From Anaerotignum sp. (GTDB lineage Bacteria; Bacillota; Clostridia; Lachnospirales; Anaerotignaceae), in NCBI GenBank assembly GCA_020024395.1, contig JAHHTV010000029.1, positions 1 to 12,549 on the forward strand: DNA of 12,549 nt. Reading direction: 5' to 3'. The notes beneath the pieces were generated by a model, which was given only the letters and a program-made list of their open reading frames with translations, did not search any database and had not been told where the DNA came from. A program made the position numbers and the translations under genes. The first letter of the stretch is position 1. Each line of letters starts with the position of its first letter. Positions 7,881 through 12,549 of the stretch are shown here, piece after piece.

Positions 7881-8510
7881 TTGATAAATAGTACGCAAGG
7901 ATATTCCAGAATAGGAGAAACAAATTATACCAATGCCAAAACAAAAGCAGCAGCAGCTTCTAAAAAGGGACCAAATGGTGTACAAACAGAAGGTTCTTCA
8001 TCAGATTTAGGTATGGATACATTGATGAAGCTGATTGTTGCACAATTACAAAACCAAGACCCAATGAATCCAACTGGGCAAGATACATATATGATGCAAA
8101 TGGCACAACTGGCAGTGGTACAGGCAACAAATAGTATGGCACAAACAACAGTTACAACTTATGCAGCTTCTTTGGTTGGAAAAGAAGTAACAGTTGTGAA
8201 ATTTACAGACAATGGCAAAAAAAGTGAAGAAGTGGTTGGAACAATCACAGGCGTTGCTTTTTTAGGAGGGCAACCAGTTTTGTATATAGGCGAAGATGCT
8301 TATAGTATGGGACAGTTGATTGCAGTTGGTAAATTGCCAGAAGAAAAACCTGAAAAGCCTGAAAGTGGTGAGGGAACAGAAAAACCCGAAGGCAGTGAAG
8401 GAACAAATAAACCTGAAGAAAATGGAGAAACTGCAAAACCAGAAGGAAATGAAACCGATAAACCAACAGATGGAGAAAGTTCAGGTGACAATACGGCACC
8501 CGAAAAATGA
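7881..8510 (+). CDS. flgD: Flagellar hook assembly (hook cap) protein FlgD
   Basis: FlgD caps the growing hook and directs polymerisation of FlgE. The 209 residues contain the conserved FlgD N-terminal region: SSDLGMDTLMKLIVAQLQNQ, then DPMNPTGQDTYMMQMAQLAV, about residues 40-80. This is followed by a short beta-rich segment (LVGKEVTVVKF to VLYIGEDAYSM, about 98-144). There is no room for the FlgD Ig-like domain found in proteobacterial forms. Residues about 154-209 are instead a repetitive acidic tail with six Lys-Pro units (EKPE, NKPE, AKPE and similar). The start is TTG at 7881, supported by AAGGAGGAA at 7867-7875 and by the absence of an ATG before the conserved region. It sits between fliK and the TIGR02530 gene, as in other Firmicutes. 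Confidence 0.93.
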   Translation: MINSTQGYSRIGETNYTNAKTKAAAASKKGPNGVQTEGSSSDLGMDTLMKLIVAQLQNQDPMNPTGQDTYMMQMAQLAVVQATNSMAQTTVTTYAASLVGKEVTVVKFTDNGKKSEEVVGTITGVAFLGGQPVLYIGEDAYSMGQLIAVGKLPEEKPEKPESGEGTEKPEGSEGTNKPEENGETAKPEGNETDKPTDGESSGDNTAPEK

Positions 8511-8540
8511 TACTTCCTCTATGGTTAAGGGGGTAAAGTG

Positions 8541-8927
8541 ATGATTGAAAATCTGAATGATTTGAAGCTGCGACAGTTACAAGTCAATCCTGTGCAAACA
8601 AACACAAAAACAGCAGTTCAGAAAAAAGATGCAACATTTGGCCAAATGTTGCAAAAAAAGATGGAGCAAGTACAGTCGTTGCAGTTTTCTAAACATTCGA
8701 AGGAACGCATGGAACAGCGGGGGATTGAAATGACACCAGATTTGTTGCAGCAAATGAATACAGCAGCAAATCATGCAAGATCAAAAGGGGCAAAAGATGT
8801 GGTTATGATAGGGCCACAAGCAGCATTTATTGTAAGTATTCCCAATAATACTGTGATTACTGCAATGAATGGAAATGAAATGAAAAACAACATATTTACA
8901 AAAATAGACAGTGCTGTGTTATTATAA
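8541..8927 (+). CDS. TIGR02530-family flagellar operon protein
   Basis: This is a small protein found between flgD and flgE in many Firmicutes flagellar operons; its molecular role is not established. It has 128 residues from the ATG at 8541. An N-terminal variable, Gln/Lys-rich part is followed by the family core: FSKHSKERMEQRGIEMTPDL (about residues 50-69), a helix ending SKGAKDVVMIGPQAAFIVSI, and the C-terminal NIFTKIDSAVLL. A GTG one codon upstream (8538) is in frame, but AAGGGGG at 8527-8533 has 7 nt spacing to the ATG and only 4 nt to the GTG, so ATG is preferred. Family assignment is by remembered pattern and position; both agree. Confidence 0.88.
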   Translation: MIENLNDLKLRQLQVNPVQTNTKTAVQKKDATFGQMLQKKMEQVQSLQFSKHSKERMEQRGIEMTPDLLQQMNTAANHARSKGAKDVVMIGPQAAFIVSIPNNTVITAMNGNEMKNNIFTKIDSAVLL

Positions 8928-8952
8928 GCCGGCCCCGTTCGGGAAGCTTTTT
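8926..8952 (+). terminator. GC-rich hairpin with T-run after the TIGR02530 gene (possible weak terminator or attenuator)
   Basis: Immediately at the stop codon an AAGC arm (8926-8929) can pair with GCTT (8946-8949), and CCC (8934-8936) with GGG (8941-8943) around a GTTC loop, with unpaired bases between. Five T follow at 8948-8952. The stem is interrupted, so any termination would be partial. The local GC content stands out from the AT-rich surroundings. Confidence 0.35.
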
Positions 8953-8975
8953 GTGTGGACTGAAGTATCCACACA
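8952..8975 (+). repeat. Perfect 8-bp inverted repeat upstream of flgE
   Basis: TGTGTGGA (8952-8959) and TCCACACA (8968-8975) form a perfect 8-bp stem around an 8-nt loop (CTGAAGTA). It lies in the 78-nt gap before flgE and about 17 nt upstream of its GGAAGGAGA ribosome site. It could be an mRNA hairpin affecting flgE expression or stability, or an operator-like dyad. No T-run follows, so it is not a terminator by itself. Confidence 0.55.
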
Positions 8976-9005
8976 GTCACAGCAAACGGAAGGAGATAAT
9001 TTTAA

Positions 9006-10007
9006 ATGCTTAGATCAATGTTTTCAGGTGTATCTGGTCTGCGTACACACCAAAGTAGAATGGACGTTATTGGTAACAACATTGCCAATGTAAATACTGC
9101 AGGTTACAAGAGTGGTGCTGCAACGTTTCAAGAGTCTATTTATCAGACATTGAAAGGATCTAGTGCAGGTGGTACTGTGTATGGCGGTTCCAACCCGAAC
9201 CAAGTAGGTTATGGTAGTAAATTTGGTTCTGTTTCTTTGAACTTCAATGCCAGCGCATTTGAACCAACAGGTGTATTGACACACGCAATGATTGATGGAC
9301 AGGGTTTCTTTATGGTGGGACCTAAAAATCCAAATGGTTTTACAACTGGTTCTGATGTAGATGGTGGTATTCCAAATCCACCAAACCCAAACCAAATTCC
9401 AGAATTGAATTTGACAAGAGTTGGTAAATTTACTGTAGATGGTGACGGCTATTTGTGTACACCAGATGGTAATGTAGTATATGGTTATTTGCCAACAGAT
9501 GCTGCAGGACAACCGCCAAATTACCCTATGGAACCACCTGTCAATGACGCTCCTTTTTTTGCAGCACAAGATAAATTACAACCAATCAGAATTCCAGGTG
9601 TAGCAGATGATGGTACTGTACACGTTCCACCAGAGCCAACTGATACACAATTAAAACTGAAAGACCTTTCTGTTGGTGCAGATGGTATGGTAACTGGTAC
9701 ATCAGATGATGGTAAAATTTATAAATTTGGCCAAGTTGCTGTGTGTAATGTACCAAACCCCAATGCCTTGGAAAACAGAGGCGGTGGCTACTACAAAGTA
9801 GTGAACAATACAGGTGAGGTATCTGCACATATTCCAGGTTCTGGTACAACAGGCCAGTTGGCTCCTGGTGGTTTGGAAATGTCAAACGTGGATTTGGCAA
9901 CTGAATTTTCAAATATGATTACTACACAAAGAGGTTTCCAAGCGTGCTCTAAAATTATTAGTGCATCTGATGAAATGTTGCAAGATTTAATCAGCATGAA
10001 ACGATAA
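9006..10007 (+). CDS. flgE: Flagellar hook protein FlgE
   Basis: FlgE is the subunit of the hook, the universal joint between rod and filament; it is exported and polymerised under the FlgD cap. The 333 residues begin with MLRSMFSGVSGLRTHQSRMD and the rod/hook signature IGNNIANVNTAGYKS (about residues 22-36), continue with GVLTHAMIDGQGFFMV (about 94-109) typical of hook/rod proteins, and end with GGLEMSNVDLATEFSNMITT, then QRGFQACSKIISASDEMLQD and LISMKR. The middle contains Pro/Asn-rich loops (GIPNPPNPNQIPE; AAGQPPNYPMEPPVNDAPF). FlgF/FlgG share the end motifs, but position after flgD and the TIGR02530 gene favours FlgE. The ATG follows GGAAGGAGA (8989-8997 approximately). Confidence 0.92.
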   Translation: MLRSMFSGVSGLRTHQSRMDVIGNNIANVNTAGYKSGAATFQESIYQTLKGSSAGGTVYGGSNPNQVGYGSKFGSVSLNFNASAFEPTGVLTHAMIDGQGFFMVGPKNPNGFTTGSDVDGGIPNPPNPNQIPELNLTRVGKFTVDGDGYLCTPDGNVVYGYLPTDAAGQPPNYPMEPPVNDAPFFAAQDKLQPIRIPGVADDGTVHVPPEPTDTQLKLKDLSVGADGMVTGTSDDGKIYKFGQVAVCNVPNPNALENRGGGYYKVVNNTGEVSAHIPGSGTTGQLAPGGLEMSNVDLATEFSNMITTQRGFQACSKIISASDEMLQDLISMKR

Positions 10008-10011
10008 TTTG

Positions 10012-10020
10012 TGGTATAAT
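10012..10020 (+). promoter_or_regulatory. Extended -10 promoter-like element after flgE
   Basis: TGGTATAAT is a consensus extended -10 (TGnTATAAT) placed 4 bp after the flgE stop. No matching -35 lies 16-18 bp upstream (the sequence there is CAGCAT, in flgE). It is one of two candidate promoters in this gap and the weaker case. Confidence 0.3.
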
Positions 10021-10039
10021 AGAAATAATCACCTGTAAA

Positions 10040-10070
10040 TTGACAATTAGCAGCAAAAGTATAATATAAT
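10040..10070 (+). promoter_or_regulatory. Candidate sigma-A promoter for flbD-motA-motB-fliM
   Basis: A perfect -35 hexamer TTGACA is at 10040-10045 and a perfect -10 TATAAT at 10065-10070, 19 bp apart. A second TATAAT at 10060-10065 gives a 14-bp spacing, which is too short. The 19-bp spacer is longer than the ideal 17, so strength is uncertain. It lies in the longest gap of the window, right where a motor/stator sub-operon begins. Initiation about 7 nt downstream would be near 10077, the first base of the hairpin annotated next. Confidence 0.55.
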
Positions 10071-10116
10071 AAAAAAGGAAGCATTTTCGCAAATATCAAA
10101 ATGCAAAAATGCTTCC
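10071..10116 (-). terminator. Leftward intrinsic terminator (same hairpin read on the minus strand)
   Basis: Read leftward, the 11-bp hairpin is followed at once by TTTTTT (the A-run 10071-10076) and more A/T, which is the textbook rho-independent layout. No leftward gene ends here in the window, so if active it would stop antisense transcription entering flgE from the motor genes. It shares all its sequence with the hairpin entry, and the two roles are not exclusive. Confidence 0.45.
10077..10116 (+). repeat. Long near-perfect hairpin at the expected 5' end of the flbD-motAB transcript
   Basis: GGAAGCATTTT (10077-10087) pairs perfectly with AAAATGCTTCC (10106-10116). After one C/A mismatch, GCA (10089-10091) pairs with TGC (10102-10104), leaving a 10-nt loop (AATATCAAAA). 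A10076/T10117 may add one more pair. On the plus strand no T-run follows, so it is a poor rightward terminator. As RNA it could sit at the extreme 5' end of a transcript started from the promoter just upstream. Confidence 0.75.
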
Positions 10117-10196
10117 TCAATATAAAAACATAAAAACAAAACAACAAAACAAAAACCAAAAGAATGGGGCAATAAGAAAGGGAGAGTGTAATTATT

Positions 10197-10415
10197 ATGA
10201 TTAGATTAACAAAATTGAACAAAGAAGTATTTGTATTAAATTCCAATCAAATTGAATGTATTGAAATTATTCCTGAATCTAAAGTGATTATGGCGAACAA
10301 AGACTTTTTTATTGTCCGAGAAGATGTGGATACCATTATCGATAGAATTATCGAATATAACGCAAAGGTGTATAACTTCCATAAAAAAATTACACTGGTG
10401 AATAATAATGAATAA
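10197..10415 (+). CDS. flbD: FlbD/SwrD family flagellar protein
   Basis: FlbD (SwrD in Bacillus) is a small cytoplasmic protein encoded beside motA or within fla operons; in Bacillus subtilis SwrD raises flagellar motor power. The 72 residues begin MIRLTKLNKEVFVLNSNQIE and continue with IECIEIIPESKVIMANKDFF and VREDVDTIIDRIIEYNAKVY, the standard FlbD pattern. The ATG is preceded by AAAGGGAG at 10177-10184 with a rather long 12-nt spacing (10 nt if GGGAGAG is used). It follows the 189-bp gap with promoter and hairpin and precedes motA by 21 bp, which fits a role with the stator. Confidence 0.93.
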   Translation: MIRLTKLNKEVFVLNSNQIECIEIIPESKVIMANKDFFIVREDVDTIIDRIIEYNAKVYNFHKKITLVNNNE

Positions 10416-10436
10416 ATAAAATAAGAGGTATGCGAT

Positions 10437-11258
10437 ATGGATATTACAACGATAATAGGTATCATACTGGGGACGGTGTTGATTACATTTGGTATCGTAT
10501 TTGATATGGCTACACTGTCAATTGATTTTACCAAAATGGGAAACTTCTTTGATGCACCCAGTATTTTGATTGTAGTCGGCGGTACATTGGCAGCTGTTAT
10601 TGCCAGTTTTCCTGCGAGTATGCTCAAGCAAATTCCAAAACACTTTAAGGTTATGATGGATGGTGGCAGATACAATCCTATGGAATACATTGATTTGTTG
10701 GTTGAATTTGCCCAAATCGCCAGAAAAAATGGTCTTTTGGCTTTGGAAGAAAAAGCAAATCAAGCAACAGACCCTTTTTTGAAACAAAGTATTATGTTGA
10801 TTGTAGATGCAACAGACCCAGAAAAAGTAAGAGAAATGCTCAATAATGACTTGGAATATCTTTCAGAACGTCATAGCAATTCTGTGAATATGTATGAAAA
10901 AGCAGCAGCATATGCACCAGCATTTGGTATGATTGGTACATTGGTTGGTTTGATTAACATGTTAAAGGGTATGAATTTTGAAGATAGCGGCGGCGCAGGT
11001 AATTTGGGTAAAGATATGTCTACAGCATTGATTACAACATTTTATGGTTGTATATTGGCGAATTTGATATTTATGCCAATTGCAAAAAAATTGAGTGGTA
11101 AAAATGATGAAGAATACCTTTGCAAACAGATTATCATTGAAGGCGTTTTGTCTATACAATCTGGGGAAAACCCAAAATTTATGAAAGAAAAACTGTTATC
11201 TTACTTAACACAGGCACAAAGAGAATTGGCACAAGAAGAAACAGGTGGAAGCGAATAA
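10437..11258 (+). CDS. motA: Flagellar stator protein MotA
   Basis: MotA is the membrane stator subunit that couples ion flow through MotB to rotation by contacting FliG. The 273 residues show four membrane segments at about 4-22, 42-60, 159-178 and 197-216. The conserved prolines are P161 (in YAPAFGMIGTLVGLI) and P214 (in IFMPIAKK), matching Escherichia coli P173 and P222. The cytoplasmic loop contains R96 and E104 (ARKNGLLALEE), with the same spacing as the E. coli R90/E98 pair that interacts with FliG. AAGAGGT lies before the ATG. motB follows after 15 bp, as the two form one complex. Ion type cannot be told from the sequence with certainty. Confidence 0.97.
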   Translation: MDITTIIGIILGTVLITFGIVFDMATLSIDFTKMGNFFDAPSILIVVGGTLAAVIASFPASMLKQIPKHFKVMMDGGRYNPMEYIDLLVEFAQIARKNGLLALEEKANQATDPFLKQSIMLIVDATDPEKVREMLNNDLEYLSERHSNSVNMYEKAAAYAPAFGMIGTLVGLINMLKGMNFEDSGGAGNLGKDMSTALITTFYGCILANLIFMPIAKKLSGKNDEEYLCKQIIIEGVLSIQSGENPKFMKEKLLSYLTQAQRELAQEETGGSE

Positions 11259-11273
11259 TAGGGATGTGTTTTT

Positions 11274-12041
11274 ATGGCAAAAAAGCCTAGACAAGAAGAA
11301 GGCAGTGACTGGATGGGCACCTATGGCGACATGGTAACATTGTTGCTATGCTTTTTTGTACTATTATATTCTATGTCAACGGTGGATACAAATAAATGGG
11401 AACTGCTTGTAAAAAGCTTTAATCCAAATGCAAAAGAAGTTTCTCAAATTGTAACAAATACAGCCCCGAATGATGGGGAATATGATGTAGAGGGTAGTGT
11501 AGACCCATCAACAGATGCCAGCGAGTTTGACCAATTGTTTTATACATTATCAGAATATGTGGCAGAAAATAATATGCAAGAAAGTGTAGAGCTTTCTAAA
11601 GGGGATGGTTTTACATTTATAACATTCCGTGATAATGTATTTTTTGATGGTAATAGTTATGTGCTCAAAGACGAAGGAAAAATGATATTGGATGAATTTT
11701 GTGGTGCGGTGAATGCTGCAAAAAACTCCATACAAGAAATTCAGGTTTTGGGGCATACATCACAAGCAAGTCTGAATATACCAAATGAACCTGTCAGTGA
11801 TAGGTTTTTGGCATCAAATAGAGCGACAGAAGTGTTGCTTTATATTCAACAAAAGAATGTAATTGACCCTGCAAAGTTGGTATCTAGTGGATATGGACAA
11901 CATAGACCAATTAGTTCTTTTGAAACAAGAGAATCAAGGGCCAAAAATAGACGTGTGGAAATACTCATTACCAAAACAGATAGTGTGGTAAAAGTATTAG
12001 ACCAATATTATGAAGAAGCAGATATGATACATATAGATTAG
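11274..12041 (+). CDS. motB: Flagellar stator protein MotB
   Basis: MotB forms the ion channel with MotA and anchors the stator to peptidoglycan. The 255 residues start with a short basic tail, then the single membrane helix (about 20-37) led by the ion-carrying Asp D19 in TYGDMVTLLLCFFVLLYSM. A linker/plug region follows, then the OmpA-like domain (about 115-235), with VFFDGNSYVL, LGHTSQAS (159-166), R183 in SNRA, SGYGQHRPI and KNRRVEILI. The residue after GHT is Ser163, where OmpA-like domains normally have the Asp that binds the diaminopimelate of peptidoglycan; the partner Arg (R183) is kept. The ribosome site (AGGGATG) is weak. fliM follows after 59 bp, with no fliL between. Confidence 0.95.
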   Translation: MAKKPRQEEGSDWMGTYGDMVTLLLCFFVLLYSMSTVDTNKWELLVKSFNPNAKEVSQIVTNTAPNDGEYDVEGSVDPSTDASEFDQLFYTLSEYVAENNMQESVELSKGDGFTFITFRDNVFFDGNSYVLKDEGKMILDEFCGAVNAAKNSIQEIQVLGHTSQASLNIPNEPVSDRFLASNRATEVLLYIQQKNVIDPAKLVSSGYGQHRPISSFETRESRAKNRRVEILITKTDSVVKVLDQYYEEADMIHID

Positions 12042-12100
12042 TATGCCGATATCTGTGATACAAAGCAAATGTTGGTGTAGAAAGGGGGGAATTACCGTAA

Positions 12101-12549
12101 ATGGCAGAAGTATTATCACAAAGCCAGATTGATGCACTTATCAATTCCATGGCAGGCGGTGGCGCTGGTGACGCAGAAGAAACAAAAAAAGAAGAAAAAA
12201 AATATAAAAAGTATGACTTTTATAGCCCCAAAAAATTTACAAAAGATAAATTGAAAATGTTATTGGGTATATATGAAAATTATGCCAGGTTAGCTTCTTC
12301 TCGCATCAACAGCCTTGCACGTGCATCTTGTCAGGTGGAGGTACTTGCGGTAGAAGAACAAAGATATTATGAATTCAGCAATGCACTAAACGACAATGAC
12401 GTTTTGACATTGATTGATGTGAAAATGCCAGATGGAAGTGTACAGACACCAGTGGTGTTGCATACTTCCAACCAACTAATGTTATGCATGATAGATAGAA
12501 TGCTTGGCGGAAGTGGTGAAAGTATAGAAGAAATATCGGTATCTTATAC
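12101..12549 (+). CDS. fliM: Flagellar motor switch protein FliM, 5' part (runs off the window)
   Basis: FliM is the C-ring switch protein that binds phosphorylated CheY through its N-terminal peptide and sets rotation direction with FliG. The window contains 149 codons and no stop; a full FliM is about 330 residues. The N-terminal CheY-binding motif is clear (LSQSQIDALINSM, residues 5-17), followed by a Gly/Ala and Lys/Glu-rich linker, then the start of the FliM middle domain (YDFYSPKKFTKDKLKMLLGI, ARLASSRINSLARASCQVEV) and the conserved GGSGE at 136-140 (residues LGGSGE from 135). The ATG follows a strong AAAGGGGGGA at 12081-12090. Confidence 0.95.
   Translation, partial: MAEVLSQSQIDALINSMAGGGAGDAEETKKEEKKYKKYDFYSPKKFTKDKLKMLLGIYENYARLASSRINSLARASCQVEVLAVEEQRYYEFSNALNDNDVLTLIDVKMPDGSVQTPVVLHTSNQLMLCMIDRMLGGSGESIEEISVSY

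Noticed and set aside
8320..8541. A 73-codon Lys-rich frame overlapping the flgD 3' end
   Set aside because: It is the repetitive KPE-coding region of flgD read in another frame; no ribosome site or family.
9024..9569. A 181-codon open frame on the minus strand opposite flgE
   Set aside because: The composition (Cys, Thr, Trp, Ile-rich with no domain) and full overlap with flgE mark it as a shadow of the real gene.

Overview
The window is one uninterrupted, rightward-transcribed stretch of a flagellar/motility operon from a low-GC Gram-positive bacterium, most likely a clostridial (Lachnospiraceae-like) Firmicute. The grounds are the AT-rich sequence, the strong purine-rich Shine-Dalgarno sites (AAGGGGG, AAGGAGG types), some GTG/TTG starts, the presence of the clostridial TIGR02530-family protein and FlbD/SwrD, and the gene order. 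No mobile element, tRNA, rRNA, CRISPR array or gene on the minus strand could be supported.

Layout: (1) 67-1282 encodes the proximal rod and MS-ring adaptor (flgB, flgC, fliE). (2) 1324-6577 encodes the MS ring, rotor switch and export ATPase complex (fliF, fliG, fliH, fliI, fliJ), with fliF/fliG and fliG/fliH overlapping. (3) 6663-8927 encodes hook-length control and hook assembly (fliK, flgD, TIGR02530 protein). (4) 9006-10007 is the hook protein gene (flgE), preceded by a 78-nt gap with two possible hairpins. (5) 10008-10196 is the longest gene-free stretch. It holds a candidate vegetative promoter, a long near-perfect hairpin beginning about where transcription would start, and a 50-nt leader with no G. 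(6) 10197-12549 encodes motor power and stator genes (flbD/swrD, motA, motB) and the 5' part of fliM, which runs off the window.

Together the genes build the inner half of the flagellum in rough assembly order: MS ring and switch, export apparatus ATPase, rod, hook cap and hook, then the stator that turns it. Most of the window is conventional. The points that merit a second look are the promoter/hairpin/leader element upstream of flbD, the GC-rich hairpin pair upstream of flgE, a Ser in place of the usual Asp of the peptidoglycan-binding GHTD motif in MotB, a variant EHPQ motif in FliG, the Lys-Pro-Glu tail of FlgD, and two apparent absences: no fliL between motB and fliM, and no MotE/YlxF-type gene between fliJ and fliK. 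I did not find a clearly new biological system here.
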